In this document: positions 13,826-20,257 of the stretch, in pieces | How positions within the stretch are numbered: position 1 is the stretch's first letter | Layout of the letters: each line of letters opens with the position of its first letter | NCBI GenBank assembly: GCA_035642125.1 | Contig: DASQSZ010000066.1 | Location: 1-20,257 of the forward strand | Length of the DNA stretch: 20,257 bases | Reading direction: 5' to 3' | From: CALAED01 sp937891035 | GTDB taxonomy: Bacteria; Actinomycetota; Actinomycetes; Streptosporangiales; Streptosporangiaceae | Notes under the pieces: model-generated | Told to the model about the DNA's origin: nothing | The model's input: the letters and a program-made list of their open reading frames with translations, nothing else | Databases searched by the model: none | Made by a program: the position numbers and the translations under genes

Positions 13826-14779
13826 GTGGGCGCACGGGTGCTGTATCTGACCGGGTGGCTGCGTACGGGCAGCACGCTGCTCGGGAACGTGCTCGGCGAA
13901 CTGCCGGAGGTCGCACACGTCGGCGAGCTGCACTATCTGTGGCGAAACGGCGTGCTGCGGACCGGCACGAACTCGCTGTGCGGCTGCGGCAAGGACCTGC
14001 TCGACTGCCCGGTCTGGGCCCAGGTGCTCGGCCAGGTGCCGGTACCCGCGCGGCAGGTGGTCGCCTGGCAGCGCGATCTGCTGCGCACACGGCACACCCA
14101 CGCCCGGCTGGCCGAGGCGCGCGGCCGCGCCGCCCCCGCACCCGGCGTCGCGGCCGCGCTCGACATGATGGCGGCGCTCTACCGGGCGGTGGCCGCGCAC
14201 GCCGACGGCGGCCGGCTGATCGTGGACGGCTCGAAGTTCCCGGCCGAGGCGGCGGCTTTGCTGGGCCGCCGCGACCTCGACGTGCGCGTCCTGCATATCG
14301 TGCGCGACCCACGCGCCACGGCCCTGTCGTACCGGCGGGCCAAGGCCTATATCGAGCCGCGCGGCCCGGCGGAGAGCAGCGGCTACTGGCTGGCGTTCAA
14401 CCTCGCCTCGGACCTCGTCGGCGCCGCGGCCGGTCGCTACCTCAGAATCCGGCACGAAGACCTCGCCGCCCGGCCGCGCGAGGTGATCGCCGAGGTCATG
14501 CGGTTCGCCGGCCTGGACGACGACCCTCCGGTCGGCCGCGACGGGTCCGTGCGCTTCGGCGGCAACCACACGGTGACCGGCAACCCGGACCGGCTGACGC
14601 GGGGGACGGTCACGATCCGGCCCGACGAGCGCTGGCGCACCGAACTGCCGGTCCGCGCCGCCGCCGTCGCCACGGCGGTCGCCGCACCGTTGCTGCACCG
14701 GTACGGATACCCGCTGCTCGGCCGGCGCGGAGCCTGCCGGTGCGGAGCCGGCACGCCGGCGCGGAACGGAGGGGTGTGA
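13826..14779 (+). CDS. PAPS-dependent sulfotransferase
   Basis: The 317-residue cytosolic protein is a sulfotransferase that moves sulfate from PAPS to a hydroxyl or amine. The 5'-phosphosulfate loop is LTGWLRTGSTLLGNVLGE (8-25), and the 3'-phosphate site is LHIVRDPRATALSYRR (156-171) with R160 and S168. LCGCGKDLLDCPVW (51-64) is a cysteine-rich element seen in a bacterial subgroup of this family. The GTG at 13826 has GGAGG five bases upstream. The gene lies 28 bases behind the shell gene and overlaps the SDR gene by one base. In AmCP pathways to aziridines, sulfation of a hydroxyl next to an amine creates the leaving group for ring closure; the same use is inferred here. The C-terminal tail is Gly/Arg-rich and probably disordered. 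Confidence 0.88.
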   Translation: MGARVLYLTGWLRTGSTLLGNVLGELPEVAHVGELHYLWRNGVLRTGTNSLCGCGKDLLDCPVWAQVLGQVPVPARQVVAWQRDLLRTRHTHARLAEARGRAAPAPGVAAALDMMAALYRAVAAHADGGRLIVDGSKFPAEAAALLGRRDLDVRVLHIVRDPRATALSYRRAKAYIEPRGPAESSGYWLAFNLASDLVGAAAGRYLRIRHEDLAARPREVIAEVMRFAGLDDDPPVGRDGSVRFGGNHTVTGNPDRLTRGTVTIRPDERWRTELPVRAAAVATAVAAPLLHRYGYPLLGRRGACRCGAGTPARNGGV

Positions 14780-15549
14780 TGGATCTCGGTCTGAACGGGA
14801 AGACGGCGCTGGTGGCCGCGTCCAGCAGCGGGCTGGGCCTCGCCGTGGCCCGAAACCTGGCCGCCGAGGGCGCCCACGTGTCGCTGTGCGCGCGCGACCC
14901 CGCCCGGCTCGCTCGCGCGCGGGCTGAGGTGGCCGCGGCCGGGCCCGGCCGCGTGCTGAGCACTCCGGTGGATCTGCGGGATGAGAAGGCCGCGGCCGGC
15001 TGGGTGGAGCGAACGGCCGAAGAGCTGGGCGGTCCGCACATCGTGGTGACCAACTCCGGCGGGGTGCCGCACGGGCCCGTGGACGCGTTCTCGGTGCCCG
15101 ACTACCGGACCGCGCTGGACACCTCGATGATCCCGCACGTGGCCGTGACGCTGGCCGCGCTGCCCTACCTGACCGCCGCCGGCTGGGGGCGAGTGCTGAT
15201 GATCACTTCGGAGGCGGTGCGGCAGCCGCTGCCGGCCAGCGGACTGTCCGCGGTGGCCAGGCTCGGGCTGCTCGGCTTCGCCAAGGGTTTGGTGCACACC
15301 CTCGGGCCGCGGGGCGTGACCGTGAACGTGCTCGCCCCCGGCTTCCACCGCACGCCCGCGCTCGACGAGCAGTTCGGCGCCGACGTGGACCGGGCGGTCG
15401 CCGAGGTGGCCGCGCGGCTGCCGCTCGGCCGCGTCGGGCGGGCCGCCGACTTCGGGGCGCTCGCCGCTTTCCTCGCCAGCGAACAGGCCGCGTTCGTCAC
15501 CGGCTGCGTCCTGCTCGCCGACGGCGGCGCCACCCGGGGTCTCGGGTGA
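14779..15549 (+). CDS. SDR-family oxidoreductase with altered YxxxK site
   Basis: The 256-residue protein is a short-chain dehydrogenase. The nucleotide-binding motif is AASSSGLGLAVA (13-24), TNSGG (91-95) replaces the usual NNAG, and the catalytic serine is S144 in MITSEAV. Where the family has Tyr-x-x-x-Lys it reads SAVAR (157-161), so both Tyr and Lys are replaced, by Ser and Arg. Some FabG-like subfamilies share this change; whether such proteins reduce substrates by another route is unclear. The C-terminus (LLADGGATRG) is normal. The ATG overlaps the sulfotransferase stop by one base and has GGAGGGG just upstream. It might reduce the ketone that the transketolase leaves on the carrier-bound chain. 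The substrate is not known. Confidence 0.88.
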   Translation: MDLGLNGKTALVAASSSGLGLAVARNLAAEGAHVSLCARDPARLARARAEVAAAGPGRVLSTPVDLRDEKAAAGWVERTAEELGGPHIVVTNSGGVPHGPVDAFSVPDYRTALDTSMIPHVAVTLAALPYLTAAGWGRVLMITSEAVRQPLPASGLSAVARLGLLGFAKGLVHTLGPRGVTVNVLAPGFHRTPALDEQFGADVDRAVAEVAARLPLGRVGRAADFGALAAFLASEQAAFVTGCVLLADGGATRGLG

Positions 15550-16721
15550 CGTCCCGGATGCTTCCGACACAGACCTGGGCGCGGACGTTCGCCGGCGTGC
15601 TCACGGCGCTGTTCGGCACGTTCACGGCGTTCGGAGTGGTCATTCCGGTGATCCCGCGCCTGGTGACCGAGCGGCTGCACGGTCCGCCGCTTGCCGTGGG
15701 CGCCGCGTTCACGGCATCGGCCGCCACCGCGCTGCTGGCCCGGCCGTACGCGGGACGGCTGGCCCAGCGCTGGGGGAGCCGCCCCGTAATGATCATCGGC
15801 TGCGGTCTCGCGCTGGTCGTCGCCGGCGGGTACGCGTTGCCGCTCGGGCAGGGCGGCCTGTTCTTCGTACGGATGATCATGGGTGTGGGGGAGGCCCTGA
15901 TGTTCACGGCCGGTTCTGTGTGGACCGTGGCGCTGGCCCCCGACGAGCGGCGGGGGCAGCTCATCGGGCTTTATGGGCTGGCGATGTGGAGCGGGCTGAC
16001 CGTGGGCCCGGTGCTCGGCGAGCTGCTCTACCGGACCGGCTCGTACGCGTCGGTATGGATCTGCGCGGCCGTGCTGCCCGTGATCAGCGCCGCCGTGCTG
16101 AGCCTGCTGCCGCGCGGCCCGCGGCTCGGCGCCGGGGTCTCCCGCCGGCTGCTGCCCCGCGCCGCCCTGCTGCCGGGCCTGTCGCTGTGCTCCGGCGCCT
16201 ACGGATACGCCACGATCGTCGGATTCGGCGCGCTGGCGCTGGCGGACCGCGGGATCGGTGGCGGGGCCGCGCTCCTGAGCATCTTCAGCGGCGGCTACGT
16301 GGTCACGCGGCTGGCCGGCGGCCGGCTGCCCGACCTGGTCGGCCCGCTGCGTGTGATCGTCCTCGCCGGCGTGGTCGAAGCGGTCGGCCTGGCGCTGATC
16401 GCCCTGGCGCCGGCGTGGTGGCCGGCGGCGCTGGGCGCGTTGCTCGCAGGCGGCGGCTGCACGCTCCTCTACCCGGCGCTGGCGTTGATCACGATCGACA
16501 CGGTGCCGCCGGCGGAACGCGGGGCGGCCCTCGGCGCGATCGCGTCCTTCTTCGACGTCGGGATGGCCCTCGGCGGCTTCACCGGGGGCCTGGCCGCCGG
16601 CCTCGGCTACCCGGCGGCCTTCTGGCTGGCCGCCGGCGTGGCGGTGGGCGGGCTGGCGGCCGGAACGAGGGCCGCCCGCGGCGCGGCGCTCGGCGCCGGC
16701 GGACCGACCCGGCCGGCATGA
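15546..16721 (+). CDS. MFS transporter, probable product exporter
   Basis: The 391-residue membrane protein has the size and hydrophobic pattern of a 12-helix major facilitator. The first helix is about residues 10-35 (TFAGVLTALFGTFTAFGVVIPVIP), motif A between helices 2 and 3 reads AGRLAQRWGSRPVMI (around 70-85), and further hydrophobic stretches follow to VAVGGLAAG near the end. Such carriers usually expel small molecules by proton antiport. It starts at a GTG overlapping the SDR stop by four bases (GTGA); an ATG four codons later is an alternative. Its place in the operon between SDR and LysK suggests export of the finished compound and self-protection of the producer. Confidence 0.9.
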   Translation: MTSRMLPTQTWARTFAGVLTALFGTFTAFGVVIPVIPRLVTERLHGPPLAVGAAFTASAATALLARPYAGRLAQRWGSRPVMIIGCGLALVVAGGYALPLGQGGLFFVRMIMGVGEALMFTAGSVWTVALAPDERRGQLIGLYGLAMWSGLTVGPVLGELLYRTGSYASVWICAAVLPVISAAVLSLLPRGPRLGAGVSRRLLPRAALLPGLSLCSGAYGYATIVGFGALALADRGIGGGAALLSIFSGGYVVTRLAGGRLPDLVGPLRVIVLAGVVEAVGLALIALAPAWWPAALGALLAGGGCTLLYPALALITIDTVPPAERGAALGAIASFFDVGMALGGFTGGLAAGLGYPAAFWLAAGVAVGGLAAGTRAARGAALGAGGPTRPA

Positions 16722-16751
16722 ACGCCCGGACCATACGGACGACCCCTACGG

Positions 16752-16783
16752 AGGAGTCCATGTCGCAGGAGTCCATGTCGCAG
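16752..16783. repeat. Tandem repeat of 15 bases spanning the LysK start
   Basis: The unit GAGTCCATGTCGCAG is repeated about twice at a period of 15 bases. It duplicates both the ATG (16760 and 16775) and a GGAG-like element, so the gene has two tandem start signals. The protein begins MSQESMSQQ. Replication slippage is the likely origin. Confidence 0.8.
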
Positions 16784-18481
16784 CAGAACACGGCGCTGTA
16801 CGTCGTCGCGCTCGAACGCGTGACCGCGGCGGACGAGCCGGTCTTCGCCGAGCTGGCGCGGCGCCGCAGCCGCGGCGCCAGGCTGCTGGTCATCGTGGGC
16901 GGACCGGCCGCCGCGGCGGAGGCCGCGCTGGCCGCGCGCGGCCTTTCGGTCCTGGCCGCCGACGCGGGGGCCGGCCGGCTGGTCCACGGCACCCCGGCGG
17001 TGATCGACGCCGCGCGGCTCGCCGCCCTGCTCGCGGCGTTCGACGCGGTGTGCCTGTCCGCGTCCGCCGCGCGGGCCGACGTACTGGCGGCCAAGGCGGC
17101 CAGAGCGCTGGGCGCCGACCACGTGCGGTTCGTCGTCGGCACCGCCGGGCTGCTCGCCGATGCCGCCGATCCGGGCGGCACCGTCGGCGAGGTCGGTCCG
17201 GGTGAGGGCGCGCGGTTCACGCGGTCGCAGGCGCGGCTCAAGGCGCGCGCCGCCGAACTCGCGCTGACCGGGACGGCCGACGTCGCCGTCACCGGGCCGC
17301 ACACGCTGTCGGCCCGCACCGGCACCCGGTTTTGGCGCGCGACGGTGCCCGCGCCCGACCTGGAACTGCTCACCCGGACCGTGGAGATCTCGTCGGTCTC
17401 CGGCGACGAGGCCGACCTCGCCGGCTACCTGGCCGGCTGGTGCGCCGACCGCGGGATCGACGCCACCGTCGACGCGGCGGGCAACCTGGTGGCCACCCGC
17501 GGTCGCGGCCGCCCGCATCGGCTGTTGCTGCTCGGCCATCTCGACACTGTGCCGTACCGCTGGCCGGTGCGGTGGGAGGGCATGACGCTGACCGGCCGGG
17601 GGTGCGTGGACGCCAAGGCGAGCCTGGCCGCCTATTTGGAGCTCCTGGCCGAGCTCGATCCACTCCCGGCCGGTCTTGAGATCCGGGTGGTCGGCGCGGT
17701 CGAGGAGGAGCTCACATCGGCCGGCGCGTTCGCCGTGCGCGACAGCTACCCGGCCGACGCCGTCATCGTCGGCGAGCCCAGCGGATGCGGCGGGCTCACC
17801 GTCGGCTACTACGGCCTGTGCAAGGTGAGGCTGACCGTGGCCGAGCACACCGCGCACACCGCGGGCAAGGGCGTCATGACCGCGGCCGACCGCCTGCACG
17901 ACGCGGTCGCGCTGCTGCGCGCCGAGGTCGCCGCGCGCAGCCAGGACGCGCTCGTCGCCGTGCTCGGCAGCCGCGCCCGCAACCGCGGCGACCGGCAGGT
18001 CGGCGAGGCAGTGGTCGACATCCGGGTGCCGCCGCGGCTGGACACCGGCCAGTTGCGGGCGCTCGTCGAGGGGATCGCCACCGGGCCGCTGCAGATCGAG
18101 GTGCTGCGCTGCACTCCAGGGGTGTCGACGCCGCGCTCGAGCCCGCTCGTCCGGGCGTTCGCCGAGGCTTTCCGGCGTGCGGGCGGCAAGCCGCGCTATG
18201 TGTCCAAGAAGGGCAGCAGCGACATGAACACCCTCGCCACCACCTGGACCGACGTGCCGATGGTGGCCTATGGGCCCGGAGAGTCCCGGCTCGACCACAC
18301 GCCGCACGAGCGGCTGGACGCGGCGGACTATCGGCGGGCGAGGTCGATCCTGCGTGGCGCGGTCACAGCCTGGGCGCGCATCGCCGCCGAGCGGACGGCG
18401 GGCGAGCGGAGGAGAGGGGAGCGGGCGGCGGCCGAGGTCGCGGGCCAGGTCCCGTATACTGGCTTCGTGCTCCCGAGCTGA
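16760..18481 (+). CDS. lysK: LysK-type carrier hydrolase fused to a degenerate LysZ-like kinase domain
   Basis: The 573-residue protein has two parts. Residues 200-540 form an M20-family metallopeptidase of the LysK type, which releases the finished amino acid from LysW. Metal ligands are visible in LLGHLDTVP (H260, D262), GRGCVDAKAS (D284), GAVEEELTSAGA (E315/E316), GEPSG (E339) and LDHTPHE (H513); KKGSSDMNTLATTW (483-496) is LysK-like. Residues 11-195 resemble an amino acid kinase: VIVGGPAAAAEAALAARGLSV, GADHVRFVVGTAGLLADAADPGG, and SQARLKARAAELALTGTADVAV parallel the LysZ here, but with the substrate segment missing and the nucleotide glycines lost. A tail of about 28 residues follows. The ATG at 16760 follows GGAGGAG; an ATG at 16718, overlapping the MFS stop, is the alternative. 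Confidence 0.9.
   Translation: MSQESMSQQNTALYVVALERVTAADEPVFAELARRRSRGARLLVIVGGPAAAAEAALAARGLSVLAADAGAGRLVHGTPAVIDAARLAALLAAFDAVCLSASAARADVLAAKAARALGADHVRFVVGTAGLLADAADPGGTVGEVGPGEGARFTRSQARLKARAAELALTGTADVAVTGPHTLSARTGTRFWRATVPAPDLELLTRTVEISSVSGDEADLAGYLAGWCADRGIDATVDAAGNLVATRGRGRPHRLLLLGHLDTVPYRWPVRWEGMTLTGRGCVDAKASLAAYLELLAELDPLPAGLEIRVVGAVEEELTSAGAFAVRDSYPADAVIVGEPSGCGGLTVGYYGLCKVRLTVAEHTAHTAGKGVMTAADRLHDAVALLRAEVAARSQDALVAVLGSRARNRGDRQVGEAVVDIRVPPRLDTGQLRALVEGIATGPLQIEVLRCTPGVSTPRSSPLVRAFAEAFRRAGGKPRYVSKKGSSDMNTLATTWTDVPMVAYGPGESRLDHTPHERLDAADYRRARSILRGAVTAWARIAAERTAGERRRGERAAAEVAGQVPYTGFVLPS
18455..18460 (+). promoter_or_regulatory. Possible -10 box of the ABC-F gene inside the end of lysK
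   Basis: TATACT is a near-consensus -10 sequence within the last codons of the LysK gene. No good -35 box is seen 16-18 bases upstream. It would give an mRNA leader of roughly 110 bases ahead of the ABC-F start at 18575. Confidence 0.35.
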
Positions 18482-18493
18482 TAAGCCGACTCA

Positions 18494-18528
18494 GGCGCGC
18501 CGCAGTGGCTTCAGGCCTCCGGCGCGCC
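18494..18528. repeat. Paired GGCGCGCC elements in the ABC-F leader
   Basis: The self-complementary octamer GGCGCGCC occurs at 18494-18501 and 18521-18528. The copies can pair over a 19-base loop to give a GC-only stem between LysK and the ABC-F gene. A pyrimidine-rich stretch follows, but not a run of T, so it could be a weak terminator of the cluster operon or a leader structure for the ABC-F mRNA. Confidence 0.45.
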
Positions 18529-18574
18529 GTGTTGTGCTGTCGGCCCCTTCCTTCTTCCCTGGAGCAACCCCACC

Positions 18575-20173
18575 GTGATCACCGCGACCGACGTCGAACT
18601 GCGCGCCGGCCCCCGGCTCTTGATCGACGCCGCCACCTTCCGCGTGAACCCCGGCGACCGGGTCGGCCTCGTCGGCCGCAACGGCGCCGGCAAGACGACG
18701 CTCACCAAGGTCCTCGCCGGAGATGGACAGCCGGCCGCCGGCTCGGTCACCTCGTCGGGGACCATCGGCTACCTTCCGCAGGACCCTCGGGATGGCGATC
18801 TGGACGTGCTCGCCATGGACCGCATCCTGTCCGCCCGAGGTCTGGATGATCTGTTGCGCCGGTTGCGGGCGGCCGAAACGGCGATGGCGACCACTACCGG
18901 CCACGAGCGCGACCGGGCGGTAAGGACCTACGGGCGCCTGGAAGAACGGCTCCACGTGCTCGGCGGATACGCGGCCGAGCCGGAGGCGGCCTCGATCGCC
19001 TCCAGCGTTGGCCTGCCCGACCGCGTCCTGTCCCAGCCGCTGCGCACCCTGTCCGGCGGCCAGCGCCGGCGGATCGAACTGGCCCGCATCCTGTTCTCCG
19101 GCGCCGACACGCTGCTGCTCGACGAGCCGACCAACCACCTGGACGCCGACTCCATCGGCTGGCTGCGCGACTTCCTGAAGACCCACCGGGGCGGTCTCGT
19201 CATCATCAGCCACGACGTCGGGCTGCTCAAGGCCGTGGTCAACAAGGTCTTCCACCTTGACGCCAACCGCTGTGTGATCGACATCTACAACGTCGGCTGG
19301 CAGGCGTACCTCACCCAGCGCGAGACCGACGAGCGGCGGCGCAAGCGCGAGCGGGCCAACGCCGAGCGGCAGGCGGCCGCCCTACAGTCGCAGGCCGACA
19401 AGATGCGCGCCAAGGCCACCAAGGCCAGGGCGGCCCAGCAGATGGAGCGGCGGGCGCACCGGCTGCTGGCCGGCGCTGAGGACGAACGACGCGCCGACAA
19501 GGTGGCCAAGATCCGCTTCCCGGCGCCGGCGCCCTGTGGGCGGGTCCCGCTGTCCGCTACTGGTTTGTCCAAATCGTACGGATCTTTGGAGGTCTTTACG
19601 GACGTGGACCTGGCCGTGGACCGCGGCAGCCGGGTGGTGATCCTGGGCCTGAACGGGGCGGGGAAGACCACCTTGCTGCGCCTGCTGGCGGGCATCGACG
19701 AGCCGGACACCGGCTCCGTGACGCCCGGGCACGGGCTGCGTATCGGCTACTACGCCCAGGAGCACGAGACGCTCGACCTCGACCGCACCGTGCTGGAGAA
19801 CATGCGCTCCGCGGCCCCCGAACTGCCCGAGGTCGAGGGGCGCAAGATTCTCGGCTCGTTCTTGTTCTCGGGCGACGACGTGGACAAGTCGGCGAGCGTG
19901 CTGTCCGGCGGCGAGAAGACCCGGCTGGCCCTGGCCACCCTCGTGGTCTCAAGCGCCAACGTGCTGCTCCTCGACGAGCCCACCAACAATCTCGACCCGG
20001 CCAGCCGCCAGGAGATCCTCGGGGCGCTGCGCACGTTCGGCGGCGCGATCGTCCTCGTGACCCACGACGAAGGGGCCGTGAAAGCCCTCCGGCCGGAAAG
20101 GGCCATTTTGCTTCCTGATGGTGTTGAAGATATCTGGAGTGACGAGTTTGCCGATCTGGTGGCACTTGCCTGA
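18575..20173 (+). CDS. ABC-F family ATPase (ribosome-associated)
   Basis: The 532-residue soluble protein has two ABC domains and no membrane part, which defines ABC-F. Domain 1: Walker A GRNGAGKTT (34-42), signature LSGGQRRR (159-166), Walker B LLLDEPTNHLD (180-190). Domain 2: GLNGAGKTT (358-366), LSGGEKTR (443-450), LLLDEPTNNLD (464-474). Between them is a charged helical linker (about 245-312), the part that enters the ribosomal E site in this family. Members rescue or tune ribosomes, and some give antibiotic resistance. The GTG at 18575 has GGAG about ten bases upstream. All ATPase motifs are intact. It resembles a conserved actinobacterial housekeeping member more than a dedicated resistance gene, and so probably marks the right edge of the cluster. 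Confidence 0.93.
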   Translation: MITATDVELRAGPRLLIDAATFRVNPGDRVGLVGRNGAGKTTLTKVLAGDGQPAAGSVTSSGTIGYLPQDPRDGDLDVLAMDRILSARGLDDLLRRLRAAETAMATTTGHERDRAVRTYGRLEERLHVLGGYAAEPEAASIASSVGLPDRVLSQPLRTLSGGQRRRIELARILFSGADTLLLDEPTNHLDADSIGWLRDFLKTHRGGLVIISHDVGLLKAVVNKVFHLDANRCVIDIYNVGWQAYLTQRETDERRRKRERANAERQAAALQSQADKMRAKATKARAAQQMERRAHRLLAGAEDERRADKVAKIRFPAPAPCGRVPLSATGLSKSYGSLEVFTDVDLAVDRGSRVVILGLNGAGKTTLLRLLAGIDEPDTGSVTPGHGLRIGYYAQEHETLDLDRTVLENMRSAAPELPEVEGRKILGSFLFSGDDVDKSASVLSGGEKTRLALATLVVSSANVLLLDEPTNNLDPASRQEILGALRTFGGAIVLVTHDEGAVKALRPERAILLPDGVEDIWSDEFADLVALA

Positions 20174-20257
20174 CCTGCGGATGGCTTCAAGGACAAGGAA
20201 GCAGATCTTTTCTGGCGTAGTGGGTAGCCGATCCGGCGGGAATGACTGATCATGGCG

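Noticed and set aside
16607..18307. A 566-codon open frame on the minus strand opposite LysK.
   Set aside because: The plus strand encodes intact M20 metal-site motifs; the minus frame has no recognisable motif.
18575..20173. The ABC-F gene as the cluster's self-resistance determinant.
   Set aside because: It looks like the conserved housekeeping type, has its own likely promoter, and is separated by 93 bases with a possible stem; resistance remains possible but is unsupported.
20252..20257. An ATG at 20252 as the start of a following gene.
   Set aside because: Only two codons are in the window and no clear ribosome binding site precedes it; bases 20174-20257 otherwise show nothing.
1..20257. 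tRNA, rRNA, CRISPR arrays, insertion sequences and riboswitches.
   Set aside because: None was recognised on either strand by reading; a dedicated covariance-model search was not possible.

Overview
The window is a high-GC stretch with actinobacterial hallmarks: GTG starts, dense genes with 1-4 base stop/start overlaps, a Vms1-like release factor of the actinobacterial type, and an ABC-F ATPase. The exact genus cannot be read from it. No tRNA, rRNA, CRISPR, transposase or integrase was seen.

Left flank (1-4000): mostly housekeeping or unrelated genes. They are a SufT/MIP18-type iron-sulfur assembly protein, a degenerate EAL-plus-CBS protein (minus strand), the release factor-like peptidyl-tRNA hydrolase, and a two-domain VOC/glyoxalase protein (minus) divergent from an ArsR-like regulator. 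Right flank (18.5-20.2 kb): an ABC-F ATPase. Bases 3998-4307 are AT-richer, carry no gene, and hold several inverted repeats in front of a LuxR-family regulator whose receiver domain has lost its phosphorylation site.

The core (about 4.3-18.5 kb) is a biosynthetic cluster built around an amino-group carrier protein (AmCP/LysW). A 54-residue LysW ending in EDWGE is encoded at 9609-9773 on the minus strand. It lies in an eight-gene minus-strand operon: acyl-CoA ligase, acyl-CoA dehydrogenase, LysW, LysX (ligase loading the amino acid on the carrier), LysY (reductase), LysZ (kinase), and the two halves of a transketolase. Divergent from it is a plus-strand operon: an HK97-fold encapsulin-like shell protein, a PAPS sulfotransferase, an SDR oxidoreductase, an MFS exporter, and LysK, the hydrolase that releases the product from the carrier. 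The LysK here carries an extra N-terminal domain that resembles a degenerate LysZ kinase.

Inferred chemistry, by analogy with AmCP pathways such as that of vazabitide A: glutamate is loaded on LysW, phosphorylated and reduced to the carrier-bound semialdehyde, and extended by two carbons by the transketolase. It is then modified by the SDR and/or sulfotransferase, released by LysK and exported. Sulfation beside an amine is a known way to prepare aziridine closure, so a reactive alkylating or cyclised amino acid is plausible. No aminotransferase and no NRPS are visible between the flanking genes, so the product probably differs from known members. The most exciting feature is the encapsulin-like shell gene, which suggests that part of this pathway is housed in a protein nanocompartment.
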